Source: Oceanospirillum maris DSM 6286
GTDB taxonomy: Bacteria > Pseudomonadota > Gammaproteobacteria > Pseudomonadales > Halomonadaceae
DNA length: 64,000 nt
Direction: 5' to 3'
Assembly (NCBI RefSeq): GCF_000422865.1
Contig: NZ_KE383936.1
Span: 284,456-348,455, forward strand
Under the pieces are notes generated by a model. The model was not told the origin of the DNA and searched no databases. It was given only the letters and a program-made list of their open reading frames with translations. The translations under genes were made by a program, and so were the position numbers. This document shows, in pieces, positions 24,919-32,726 of the stretch; within the stretch, counting starts at the first letter, position 1; every line of letters begins with the position of its first letter.

Positions 24919-25659
24919 TTACATTGGCACCAGTACATTACCTGGCCCTGTAATGATGGCTCTAATTATACGACGAGATTGGGTGTTGCGCACCTGTATC
25001 TGCTCCCCAATAGCTCCGCCGTGCAGGGCTAGGCCTTTTATGCGTACACTTAAGCCTCCTATTTGAGCCTTAATAATGACCTCATCGCCTTTGCGTACGG
25101 CGTTTGAAGCCTGCACCATATTGCTAAAAATGACGCTATTGGCCTGTATCGATTTTGTGGTTTCTGTACCTATTACCTGGTTTATATCTCGGTAGTAACT
25201 GTAGTTTAGAGAAGAGCTTTCGACTTCTCGTAGCGCTAAAAGTTCTCGGCTAATAACAGAGCCTCGGGGAAGGGTGACACGGCTGACAACAACGGGCTCA
25301 AAGATTTGAATATCGACGGGGATAAATATCCCCCAACTTGGATTATGGCAGTTGATGCGAATGTTCACTCTGCCCGATAGGTTTTTGTTGCCAAGTTGTT
25401 CAAGACTTAGAGGCTCAGAGCATTTCTGTAGCCTTAAACGGGGATCAATACGGCCTATCTCAATGCTTAATCGAGCTGCATTTAGATCTTGTAGTTTAGG
25501 CTCTAAAAAGGCGTTAATAGCAGCATTTAAGCTTTCCTCTGTTTCAACGTCATCAGCGAAAGAAAATGAAGCCGCTAGCATGGCACTCAATGCTAGTATG
25601 GATAGCAGAGTGTAAAGAAAAGGGCTTTTTTTGCTGGAGATTGAGCAGGGTATTCCCAA
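24919..25659 (-). CDS. flgA: Flagellar P-ring assembly chaperone FlgA
   Basis: Periplasmic chaperone for P-ring (FlgI) assembly, 246 aa. A signal peptide covers about 1-35 (LLSILALSAMLAASFSFA). The SAF-domain blocks follow: LPRGSVISRELLALREVE, GTETTKSIQANSVIFSNMVQ and, at the end, ALHGGAIGEQIQVRNTQSRRIIRAIITGPGNVLV, which is diagnostic. The TTG start at 25659 has GAGG nine bases upstream and is the only upstream option that keeps the signal peptide. flgM lies downstream with its own promoter; cheV is divergent. Confidence 0.9.
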   Translation of the reverse strand: MGIPCSISSKKSPFLYTLLSILALSAMLAASFSFADDVETEESLNAAINAFLEPKLQDLNAARLSIEIGRIDPRLRLQKCSEPLSLEQLGNKNLSGRVNIRINCHNPSWGIFIPVDIQIFEPVVVSRVTLPRGSVISRELLALREVESSSLNYSYYRDINQVIGTETTKSIQANSVIFSNMVQASNAVRKGDEVIIKAQIGGLSVRIKGLALHGGAIGEQIQVRNTQSRRIIRAIITGPGNVLVPM

Positions 25660-25790
25660 TGTAACTGCCTCGTAATCGTAATGTTAGAAATTGTCAGGCT
25701 GGATATTATGGGGTAATCCCCAGTTCAACCCGCAGATATAAAAGGGTAGTCTACACATTCTGAATTGAATTCCTATCAGTGGATAACTTT

Positions 25791-26738
25791 ATGAGTGAGC
25801 AAGCAGGGCGCCTCGCAGAGCGTGCGCAACTTGTTGGTGGTAATCGAATGGAGCTGTTGCTTTTCCATTTGAGAGGTCGCCAGAGTTACGGAATTAATGT
25901 TTTCAAAGTTAAAGAGATCCTTCCATGTCCTCATTTAACGAATTTACCTCACCACGGTGCGATTGTCCGAGGCGTGGCTAGTATTCGTGGTGAAACGATC
26001 TCTGTTATTGATTTAGGTATGGCTATAGGTTTGCCTCCCGTCAAAGATTTGACGGAAAGCGTTGTGATCGTGACAGAATATAATCGCGTGACTCAGGGCT
26101 TTTTGGTCGCCAAGGTGGATAAAATAGTCAACCTCAATTGGAAAGAGGTTCATCCGCCGCCAAAGGCTACGGGGAAAGATAATTATTTAACAGCAGTGAC
26201 AGAACTCAACGGTACTATGATTGAGATCATTGATGTTGAGAAAGTTATCTCTAAAGTACATCCTGTAAATGAGAGAATTAGTAAAGGGGTTGTTGATGAG
26301 ACCCTAAAACTGATTTCTTCCAAGTATCATGTTCTTGTGGTTGATGACTCTGGCGTTGCCCGTAACCAAGTGTTGCGTTGCTTGGATGAAGTTGGTGTAC
26401 AGACGACAGGTTTGACTAACGGGCTGGAGGCGTTGCAATACTTACAGCGTATTGTGGATTCGGGCAAAGAGATTGAAGATGAAGTCTTAATGATAATTTC
26501 TGATATCGAGATGCCTGAAATGGATGGCTATACTCTAACGACAGAAATAAGGTCTAATCCCAGTTTAAGCCGCATGCAGATTTTGTTACACACCTCTTTG
26601 AGTGGGATTTTCAACGAGGCTATGGTTAAAAAAGTGGGAGCGAATGACTTTTTAGCGAAATATGATGCCGATGAGTTGGCAAGGAAAGTGGTTAGCCGGA
26701 TCAACTCTTTGCAGCAACTTGCGACAGTAGATGACTGA
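25791..26738 (+). CDS. cheV: Chemotaxis coupling protein CheV
   Basis: A fusion of a CheW-like domain (about 15-165; FKVKEILPCPHLTNLPHHG, VRGVASIRGETISVIDL) and a response-regulator receiver domain (about 180-310) with acidic pocket VVDDSG and phosphoacceptor Asp in IISDIEMPEMDGY. It couples chemoreceptors to CheA and adjusts gain. I prefer ATG 25791 (315 aa) over the in-frame GTG at 25779. cheR follows after 73 bases; the pair beside flgA/flgM is a Pseudomonas-like arrangement. Confidence 0.93.
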   Translation: MSEQAGRLAERAQLVGGNRMELLLFHLRGRQSYGINVFKVKEILPCPHLTNLPHHGAIVRGVASIRGETISVIDLGMAIGLPPVKDLTESVVIVTEYNRVTQGFLVAKVDKIVNLNWKEVHPPPKATGKDNYLTAVTELNGTMIEIIDVEKVISKVHPVNERISKGVVDETLKLISSKYHVLVVDDSGVARNQVLRCLDEVGVQTTGLTNGLEALQYLQRIVDSGKEIEDEVLMIISDIEMPEMDGYTLTTEIRSNPSLSRMQILLHTSLSGIFNEAMVKKVGANDFLAKYDADELARKVVSRINSLQQLATVDD

Positions 26739-26811
26739 TAAAGTCGCTTGTGTTTTGCTAATATGTGGTAAGCTGTTAAAAAACGTAATGCTGTTTGAGT
26801 GAGTTCAAAGA

Positions 26812-27651
26812 ATGTCAACAGTTAGAACCATTGATACCAAAGACTACGATACCTTTCGCAAGTTTCTGCAGGATGCTTGCGGCATTCTGCTTGGTGATAA
26901 TAAACAATATCTTGTCACCAGTCGTCTGAATAAAATCATGGCTCAGCATAGTATGACGACTTTGGGTGAGCTAATTAAGGCCATTACTTCACAGCCCCGT
27001 TCTGGTTTAAAAGAGGCGGTTGTTGATGCGATGACAACGAATGAAACGCTTTGGTTTCGTGATATTCATCCGTTTAATATTTTGCAGAACCAGTTGCTGC
27101 CTGAGCTTAGTAAAAGCTTGGGTGGTCAACAGCTTAAAATATGGTCAGCAGCCTGCTCTACAGGCCAAGAACCCTATTCAATCAGCATGATCATTGATGA
27201 GTTCAAAAAGAAAAGCCCCGGTGCTTTTCGTGCTGGTGAGCGTATTGTCGCCACGGATATTTCTGCGACTGTATTGAATAATGCTCGCAGTGGTGAGTAT
27301 GAGATGTTGGCCTTAGGCCGAGGTTTATCTCAAGATAGATTGACGAAGTTCTTTCTGCAGACAGGCGATGGGCGATGGGCTGTTAAAGCGCCGATTAAGC
27401 AGCGAGTTGATTTTAGACCAATGAATCTATTGCACAGTTATTCGATGCTTGGCAAGTTTGATATTGTTTTCTGTCGGAATGTCTTGATCTATTTCTCAGC
27501 AGATTTAAAGAAAGATATTTTGACTCGTATCCATGGTGTGCTTAAGCCTGGTGGATATTTATTTTTAGGCGCTTCAGAAGCTTTAAGCAATATGCCAGAC
27601 CTGTATGAAATGGTTCAGTGTCGTCCTGGTATTATTTACCGCGCTAAGTAG
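26812..27651 (+). CDS. cheR: Chemoreceptor glutamate methyltransferase CheR
   Basis: SAM-dependent enzyme (279 aa) that methylates receptor glutamates for adaptation. The N-terminal helical domain (about 1-80, ending TTNETLWFRDIHPF) is followed by the methyltransferase core: IWSAACSTGQEPYSISM, ATDISATVLNNARSGEY and DIVFCRNVLIYFSADLKKDIL. No C-terminal pentapeptide-binding extension is apparent. A strong terminator lies downstream. The matching cheB, cheA and cheW are not in the window. Confidence 0.95.
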   Translation: MSTVRTIDTKDYDTFRKFLQDACGILLGDNKQYLVTSRLNKIMAQHSMTTLGELIKAITSQPRSGLKEAVVDAMTTNETLWFRDIHPFNILQNQLLPELSKSLGGQQLKIWSAACSTGQEPYSISMIIDEFKKKSPGAFRAGERIVATDISATVLNNARSGEYEMLALGRGLSQDRLTKFFLQTGDGRWAVKAPIKQRVDFRPMNLLHSYSMLGKFDIVFCRNVLIYFSADLKKDILTRIHGVLKPGGYLFLGASEALSNMPDLYEMVQCRPGIIYRAK

Positions 27652-27731
27652 CTTTTATTAAGGTACTTTTATAAGATATAAGATGCTTTTGACTGACAGT
27701 ATTCTTACTGGCAGAGTTTTGATCGAGAAAG

Positions 27732-27770
27732 TCCCGCTGACAACCATGTTGTTAGCGGGATTTTTTATTT
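27732..27770 (+). terminator. Terminator after cheR
   Basis: TCCCGCTGACAAC (27732-27744) pairs with GTTGTTAGCGGGA (27748-27760; one G-U pair), followed by six T. The 13-base stem is strong. Confidence 0.9.
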
Positions 27771-27802
27771 TTAGCACATTTGTCTGCTAGGGCATTTGTT
27801 AG

Positions 27803-28267
27803 CTAGAGTGCTTGTACGGCTTCTAGTACCTCTGCAACATGGCCTTTCACTTTCACTTTTTTCCACTCTTGTACCAGTACACCCTCAGTGTTAATCAAGA
27901 AGGTGCTACGTTCAATCCCCATATATTCTCGGCCATAGTTTTTCTTAAGTTTGATCACATCAAAGTGCTTACATAGAGATTCTTCTGGATCACTGATCAG
28001 CTCAAATGGGAATTCATGTTTGGCTTTAAAATTGGTATGTACACGTAAGCTATCTCGAGATACGCCAAATATTACCGTATTTGCAGCTTCAAAAGAGGAA
28101 TAGTGGTCACGGAAATCTTGACCTTCCGTTGTGCAGCCAGGAGTGTTGTCCTTTGGATAAAAATAGATAACGATATTTTTTCCAGCCAGCTCTGACAGCG
28201 TAACGGTTATATCATTGGTGGCTTCAGCGGTAAAATTTGGCACAGGTTTGTTGAGTTCAATAGACAT
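27803..28267 (-). CDS. bcp: Thioredoxin-dependent peroxiredoxin Bcp/PrxQ
   Basis: Cytoplasmic thiol peroxidase (154 aa) reducing H2O2 and organic hydroperoxides. VIYFYPKDNTPGCTTEGQDFRDHY holds the peroxidatic Cys45. The E. coli-type resolving Cys five residues later is replaced (TEGQD), so this enzyme should follow the 1-Cys or a distant-Cys route; the only other Cys is near residue 95 (LCKHFDV). The MGIERSTFLI segment is typical of the family. Monocistronic. Confidence 0.93.
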   Translation of the reverse strand: MSIELNKPVPNFTAEATNDITVTLSELAGKNIVIYFYPKDNTPGCTTEGQDFRDHYSSFEAANTVIFGVSRDSLRVHTNFKAKHEFPFELISDPEESLCKHFDVIKLKKNYGREYMGIERSTFLINTEGVLVQEWKKVKVKGHVAEVLEAVQAL

Positions 28268-28478
28268 AAAAGATTCCTAGCATCCTGGTGGTGCAGTCAT
28301 GGTAGAGAATAATAAACGAACATCAGGTTATGTCTGAGTGACAGAATACGCAACCTATATATCGGCATATTCCTATGGGCTATTCGCTATTGTTTAAGCA
28401 GGCATTATGCTGTTTATACAGCGGAGGTTGTACTCCCGTTTTTTTGGTTTAGGTGAATAGTTGCCATTTACTAGAATA

Positions 28479-28494
28479 CTGTATAAATTAACAG
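28479..28494. promoter_or_regulatory. LexA (SOS) box upstream of the S24 gene
   Basis: CTG-N10-CAG with an AT-rich centre; the 20-base context from 28477 agrees with the E. coli LexA consensus at 15 of 20 positions. It overlaps a possible -10 (TATAAA, 28482-28487) and lies 41 bases before the ATG. Confidence 0.7.
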
Positions 28495-28535
28495 CTTTAT
28501 ATTTTTGTGAGTTAAGCCAACTCAGGTAAGGTGTT

Positions 28536-29039
28536 ATGTTTATCGAAAAATCAAAATACGAGGCGTTATTTTTGCTTCGAGCACCCAATAGCAAAACACA
28601 TAATGAGCTTTGGCAGGATGCTATTTATCTAACCGATGATTATCGGTTGCATACATTACAAGAGATTCCATTGCTTGGCTGGGTAACGGCAGGTATGCCG
28701 ATGGATATGTGTGAAAGCCATGAGCAGGTTCAAGTGCCTTCGCAGCTGGTTAAGAAAAATACTTATGCATTAAAGGTTCGCGGTGACTCCATGGTTGATG
28801 CGAATATTCATGATGGAGATATCATTATTATTGAGCAACACCAGACCGTTGATAATGGTGAAACCTGCGTGGTTATGATTAATAATCAGCATGTTACTTT
28901 AAAGAGGCTTTATATTGATCGCTTTGGGGTTAGGCTTGATCCTGCAAATAGCACCATGTCTTCTATTACGCTGAAAAATGAAGATGTACAGGTTTTGGGA
29001 ATCGTTAGGGGTCTTAAGCGCACTCATTCGTTACAATAG
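28536..29039 (+). CDS. S24-family (LexA/UmuD-like) self-cleaving protein without a helix-turn-helix
   Basis: A 167-residue protein whose C-terminal two thirds is a LexA/UmuD peptidase fold: cleavage site VTAG at Ala52-Gly53, nucleophile in RGDSMVDANIHDGD (Ser85) and general-base Lys123 in VTLKRLY. Spacing (33 and 38 residues) is as in LexA. The N-terminal 50 residues hold no recognisable helix-turn-helix, unlike LexA, and are longer than the UmuD N-arm. With the LexA box upstream it is probably an SOS-induced protein activated or destroyed by RecA-stimulated self-cleavage. No umuC or polymerase gene is adjacent. Its role is unknown. Confidence 0.8.
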   Translation: MFIEKSKYEALFLLRAPNSKTHNELWQDAIYLTDDYRLHTLQEIPLLGWVTAGMPMDMCESHEQVQVPSQLVKKNTYALKVRGDSMVDANIHDGDIIIIEQHQTVDNGETCVVMINNQHVTLKRLYIDRFGVRLDPANSTMSSITLKNEDVQVLGIVRGLKRTHSLQ

Positions 29040-29086
29040 GGCAATAATTTTTATTTTTACATGCGATGGAGCCGGTCTGCTAACGA

Positions 29087-29692
29087 ATGATTATTTACCA
29101 TAAGCCCGCAAAAGAAGTACGTACTGAATTTGAAGTTAAGCGCAGTCGTTTTATTTCTATTGCAGCCTCTGTCGAGGATACAAGCGCGTGCCATGCTTTT
29201 ATTCAGTCTATTAGGGATGAGTTTCCAGATGCACGCCACCACTGTTCAGCCTTTATTGCTGGTGCGCCCAATAACAGCCAATGTTATGGCATGAGTGATG
29301 ATGGCGAGCCCTCAGGCACAGCCGGTAAGCCAATGTTTAACGTTTTGACCCACAGTGGTTTAGGGGAGGTTGTTGTCGTTGTTGTGCGTTACTTTGGTGG
29401 AATTAAGCTAGGAACTGGTGGTTTAGTTAAGGCTTATTCTCAGGCAACTCAGCAGGTGCTTGATGCGTTAGAAACCGTTGAAGTTCGCCCTCACTACGCC
29501 GTGCAAATTAATGCTGATTATGCTTTTGAATCGGATATTCGGCATTGGTTGACCCAGCTTTTAGCTAGCAATATTCATTTTGAATATGGCCAAAGTATAG
29601 AGATTACAGCCGATGTGGAAGCCCCTGATCTACTCGCTGAAAAACTACAGCAAATAGGCCAAGGGCGGGTTTTATTCAAAACATTAGATTAG
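29087..29692 (+). CDS. yigZ: YigZ / IMPACT-family protein
   Basis: A 201-residue two-domain protein. The N-terminal UPF0029/IMPACT domain is clear from KRSRFISIAASV, RDEFPDARHHCSAFIAG, DDGEPSGTAGKPMFNVL and VVVVRYFGGIKLGTGGLVKAYSQA; a DUF1949-type ferredoxin-like domain follows from about 135. Family members are linked to translation control in eukaryotes; in bacteria the function is unsettled. It starts 47 bases after the S24 gene, with no terminator seen between them, so SOS read-through is possible. Confidence 0.9.
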   Translation: MIIYHKPAKEVRTEFEVKRSRFISIAASVEDTSACHAFIQSIRDEFPDARHHCSAFIAGAPNNSQCYGMSDDGEPSGTAGKPMFNVLTHSGLGEVVVVVVRYFGGIKLGTGGLVKAYSQATQQVLDALETVEVRPHYAVQINADYAFESDIRHWLTQLLASNIHFEYGQSIEITADVEAPDLLAEKLQQIGQGRVLFKTLD

Positions 29693-29740
29693 ATTATTTC
29701 TGATAAGGGGCTTTCAGGTGATCGTTTTAAGTGAGTTTGA

Positions 29741-30136
29741 CTAGGTAAACATGGACGGTTGTGCTGCGACACCTGCAAGAGAGCTGAGAAACTCTTTTAA
29801 TACATTCTTCTTCAGTGTGCCCATATTCTCAAAATTTAGGCCTAGTAAGAACTGAGTCTGTGATTGACGATGGCAAAACGCCACTTTTCCATTGACCTCA
29901 AATAGCTCATTTGAGCCGAGATCAATTTTCATGGGAATACTAAGGTGTTCGTTAGGGGTAAATTGGGCTCCCAGAGGGATAACCCGCAAAATATCTTCTT
30001 TAGGGCACTGTAAGCGAATACCTTTGTAGCAAATATCCGCTGAACGCAGTTCTAACTCACCATCTGGAAGTTGTAGCTTGCTTTTGATGTCAACTTGGTA
30101 TCTTGGAGAGTGACGGCGTTGTATTAATGACTGCAT
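29741..30136 (-). CDS. PilZ-domain protein with an altered second motif
   Basis: A 131-residue single-domain protein. RRHSPRYQVDIKSKLQL gives the RxxxR cyclic di-GMP motif (about 8-12). The second motif, D/NxSxxG, reads DICYKG (about 35-40) with Cys in place of Ser, which may weaken or alter nucleotide binding. The rest (VNGKVAFCHRQSQTQFLLGLNFENM) fits the PilZ barrel. AGGAT precedes the ATG. Convergent with yigZ. The binding partner is unknown. Confidence 0.8.
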   Translation of the reverse strand: MQSLIQRRHSPRYQVDIKSKLQLPDGELELRSADICYKGIRLQCPKEDILRVIPLGAQFTPNEHLSIPMKIDLGSNELFEVNGKVAFCHRQSQTQFLLGLNFENMGTLKKNVLKEFLSSLAGVAAQPSMFT

Positions 30137-30478
30137 TTTATCCTACCTTGGTTAATCCTATTCTTAGTATGAGTAATAAGGATGTTGCAGTCTACAAAGC
30201 TCTGGTAACAGAATTTTATGCCTGCTTGGTATGTTGCCGTGGACAGGGCGGGAAGTGCTGGTTTTGGTGAGGTTTTGGCAGTTAATTTAATTAAAACAAA
30301 TAGTTAAATTATAGGATATAGCTGGGATAAAAAGATTGTTGAATTAAAACAGGCTGCTGAAGAAGCCGGGTATTTTCGGCTTCTAGCATAAAAATCAGGT
30401 CGTAAAAACACGTATAAAAAAAACATTTTAGAGTCTTGCTTTAGCGGTTTTTTCTGCCTGATATTTACCTTATCTTGT
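30137..30478. other. 342-bp region between the PilZ gene and the orphan gene
   Basis: No gene was seen. It contains a hairpin, AGAAGCCG (30361-30368) with CGGCTTCT (30377-30384), lacking a T run on either side, and AT-rich DNA around 30280-30310. It is downstream of the orphan gene, so the hairpin might end its transcript. Confidence 0.4.
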
Positions 30479-30856
30479 TTAATCTCGGTTCAATGTACTT
30501 TGGTCAATGGCACTTTTTATACGCTCAAACTCAACAATATTGTCTGGCAGGAAGTAAAGCGTGTAAAAAACCTTCTCAAATAATACTCGCTTAACTTCTT
30601 CGCCTTTAATTTTCTCTTTTGAACTGCTGAAATTACTGCTCATGGTAAAATGCAGTACTCGGGTACTAGGTGGAATCGGTAGAGTACCGCCACCGATTAG
30701 CTGTTTGTCTTTTGGATCTTTTAGGGTGTAAGAGGAGATTTCAGTGACAAGTCGTAGATTAATATAGAAATGGCTTGAAACAGGAGCAATGACTTTCTTT
30801 CCACTCTCATTGCTTTGCATATAAATACCGCAGTTTTTACGAACCTTAAGAAACAT
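30479..30856 (-). CDS. Unrecognised protein, 125 aa
   Basis: I do not recognise this family. The ATG at 30856 is supported by AGGAAGG seven bases upstream; the upstream in-frame start at 30892 has no such site. The protein is soluble with alternating beta-like segments (HFYINLRLVTEISSYTL, TRVLHFTMSSNF), one Cys, and a charged middle (SSSKEKIKGEEVKRVLFEKVFYTLYFL). No signal peptide or membrane helix is apparent. It stands alone between a PilZ gene and phaR. Its reading frame is long and well started for a spurious one. Confidence 0.6.
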   Translation of the reverse strand: MFLKVRKNCGIYMQSNESGKKVIAPVSSHFYINLRLVTEISSYTLKDPKDKQLIGGGTLPIPPSTRVLHFTMSSNFSSSKEKIKGEEVKRVLFEKVFYTLYFLPDNIVEFERIKSAIDQSTLNRD

Positions 30857-31241
30857 ATTCACCTTCCTGTTGGGGCGGCTTCGGTTGAGCATGCCCGTTT
30901 ACACTTGAGAACGAGATAACGCCACTTATCGTAATCTGGCTTTTTAAAGCTAAAGGTCTAGCTTTTAAACCTAAATTGCTGGCTTTAAAGTTAAATGATA
31001 GTTGTCAGCTAAAGAGATTAAGACAGGTGTATGATGCTTTTGTGACGACCACTTTGGCAAGCATAGACTGTTATCTTAATGAGATAGGTCTATATTGCTG
31101 GAAAAGAGAGACTTTGGTCGCCGATAGCATGAATATTTACAGAACAAAACGCCTGAGTCATTGTGCCGGTACGCAAACTGATTACAATATATCCAGCAAG
31201 CGAAACATGTTAATCACAGGGTCGGAAGAGAGAGTCATAAT
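30857..31241. other. 385-bp region upstream of phaR
   Basis: It holds the divergent start regions of the orphan gene and phaR. A fair promoter for phaR is TTGTGC (31161-31166), a 16-base spacer and TACAAT (31183-31188). A 92-codon frame (30976-31254) overlapping it looks non-coding. Confidence 0.45.
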
Positions 31242-31691
31242 TTGCGAGTTATAAGAAAGTACGCCAACCGCCGTTTGTACGACACATCGGAAAGTCGTTA
31301 TGTCACTCTTGAAGATATCAAGCTGCTGGTTATCAACAAGGAAGCATTCCGCGTAGAGGACTCAAAAAGTGGCGAAGATCTTACTCGTAATATTTTATTG
31401 CAAATTATTACTGATCAAGAGAACGGTCAGAGTTCCAGTGGCAACCCTATGTTCAGTAACCAGGTTTTGCAGCAGCTTATTCGCTTTTATGGCGATAGCA
31501 TGCAAGGAACAATGAGTAGCTATCTTGAAGACAGCATTAATACGTTTCTTGAGCAGCAAAAAGCACTGCGCGAGCAGATGCAAACTGCAATGACAGCAAC
31601 ACCAATGGAGCTTATGCGTCGTGTGGCTGAGCAGAATATGAAAATTTGGCAGCGTTTTCAGTCAGGAAAAACCCAAAAAGATGAAGAATGA
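31242..31691 (+). CDS. phaR: Polyhydroxyalkanoate synthesis regulator PhaR
   Basis: DNA-binding repressor (149 aa) that senses polyhydroxyalkanoate granules and controls phasin genes. The N-terminal PHB/PHA accumulation domain is diagnostic: RVIRKYANRRLYDTSESRYVTLEDIKLLV, then EDLTRNILLQIITDQE. A coiled-coil-like second half follows (EDSINTFLEQQKALREQM). The start is TTG, preceded by GAAGAGAGAG; no ATG gives the family N-terminus. The downstream phasin promoter carries two likely PhaR sites. PHA synthase is not in the window. Confidence 0.93.
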   Translation: MRVIRKYANRRLYDTSESRYVTLEDIKLLVINKEAFRVEDSKSGEDLTRNILLQIITDQENGQSSSGNPMFSNQVLQQLIRFYGDSMQGTMSSYLEDSINTFLEQQKALREQMQTAMTATPMELMRRVAEQNMKIWQRFQSGKTQKDEE

Positions 31692-31714
31692 GAAGATCGG
31701 TTGATCGAATAAAG

Positions 31715-31737
31715 CCAGCTTAGAGCTGGTTTTTTTT
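31715..31737 (+). terminator. Terminator after phaR
   Basis: CCAGCT (31715-31720) pairs with AGCTGG (31724-31729) around a TAG loop, followed by eight T. Confidence 0.8.
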
Positions 31738-31809
31738 CGCCTGAAATAAATAAAATCAATACGTTATAGGCAAGAAAAAAACAAAATGCTGCAAGTGCGA
31801 AAAATAGGT

Positions 31810-31865
31810 TTGACAGATTATTGTGCACTGCACTATATTTGTTGATAGCAGATTTGTGCGCTGCA
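31810..31865 (+). promoter_or_regulatory. Phasin promoter with two PhaR-type operators
   Basis: TTGACA (31810-31815) and TATATT (31834-31839) are 18 bases apart. TTGTGCACTGCA (31821-31832) lies in the spacer; TTGTGCGCTGCA (31854-31865) lies just past the start point, 33 bases on (about three helical turns). Both contain TGCRNYGCA, the TGC-N3-GCA core reported (from memory) for PhaR of other proteobacteria. Confidence 0.75.
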
Positions 31866-31986
31866 AAATAAATTCCAAAATCAACATGCTGCCTATTCGT
31901 TAGCGATCAATATGTTGGTTGTGTATTTTTGAAAAAATAGTCTAAGACATAGTTTGGCTTGGATAGGGTCTGACTTGGAGAGTGAT

Positions 31987-32343
31987 ATGAGTTTATTTGA
32001 CCAATGGTCTACTGACCTACAAAAAACCTTCAAAAGTTTGTCGGAATCTGCCAACTGTAAGCCTGTAGAGGTGATGGGGGATCTGGTTTCAGCGGAAGCA
32101 AAAATTGCTGAGAAAATGATTCACCAACAAAATCGTTATTTAACCGATAGCGTGAGCCAATTTAATAAGCATGTGATGGATTTAATGGCTAATCAAAACC
32201 CTATGGCTGCTGTCGGTGCTCATTATAATTTCTTTTGCGAGCAACAGGTTAAAGCAAATAGCCAATACTTATTATCACTGGATTTAATGGGTGAAGCTAA
32301 GAATTTACTGACTGAAAAAATGAAGACTGTTTTAGCTCGATGA
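31987..32343 (+). CDS. Phasin family protein
   Basis: A 118-residue helical, amphipathic protein of phasin type, coating polyhydroxyalkanoate granules. The start MSLFDQWSTDLQKTF and the pattern VSAEAKIAEKMIHQQNRYLTDSVSQFNKHVMDLM...NPMAAVGAHYNFFCEQQVKANSQYL are phasin-like. ATG 31987 has GGAGAG just upstream and is preferred to ATG 31954. It follows phaR, and its promoter bears the PhaR-like sites. The family call rests on pattern and context, not on a strict motif. Confidence 0.75.
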   Translation: MSLFDQWSTDLQKTFKSLSESANCKPVEVMGDLVSAEAKIAEKMIHQQNRYLTDSVSQFNKHVMDLMANQNPMAAVGAHYNFFCEQQVKANSQYLLSLDLMGEAKNLLTEKMKTVLAR

Positions 32344-32420
32344 GCGCGTATTTTGCTCGCTGAATGTGTTGTTCTGTATTAGGTGATTTTTTCACCGAAA
32401 TGTTCACTAAGTGAGTATTT

Positions 32421-32437
32421 TGTCAGCTTTGCTGACA
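32421..32437 (+). repeat. Hairpin TGTCAGC-TTT-GCTGACA
   Basis: Perfect seven-base stem with a three-base loop, 80 bases after the phasin stop; only a mixed pyrimidine run follows, so termination is doubtful. Confidence 0.5.
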
Positions 32438-32482
32438 CTTTCTTTTTGTCTACTCTTCCCTCCCTCTGCTAGGCAAAAAGTG

Positions 32483-32506
32483 GCCCCTTAAATGGGGCTT
32501 TTTTTT
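32483..32506 (+). terminator. Terminator after the phasin gene
   Basis: GCCCC (32483-32487) pairs with GGGGC (32494-32498), followed by eight T. Confidence 0.85.
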
Positions 32507-32726
32507 ATCTATATTTTAGAATTGCTAACCTTCTGTTGTTCGTTCTTTTATCCATTAATTGATTGAAAATAGGACTTGCGGGAACTAAAAAGAGATCAAC
32601 GCTTTTGCTAAAAGGGAAGTTGCTCCCACTTTGATGCTTTTTTTGCGATAATGGCTGCCAAATTTTTCGGCAGGCCGAGCATCGTTCGGCCTAGCACATC
32701 AACGTTTACAGTGAGATGAGGCAAAG

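Larger units (their letters stand above)
32344..32726. other. 383-bp region between the phasin gene and purD
   Basis: It holds three successive hairpins after the phasin gene (the last a clear terminator at 32483-32506). Near purD are an AGGCCGA/TCGGCCT stem (32672-32692) and a possible extended -10, TGCGATAAT, near 32644-32652. I saw no convincing PurR box or riboswitch. Confidence 0.45.

Noticed and set aside
25709-25722. TGGGG-TAAT-CCCCA inverted repeat between flgA and cheV as a sigma-54 or regulator site
   Set aside because: It does not match the sigma-54 GG-N10-GC pattern, and five-base arms are too weak to assign.
30976-31254. 92-codon frame before phaR
   Set aside because: Non-ATG start, no ribosome site, no recognisable sequence, and it covers the phaR promoter and start.
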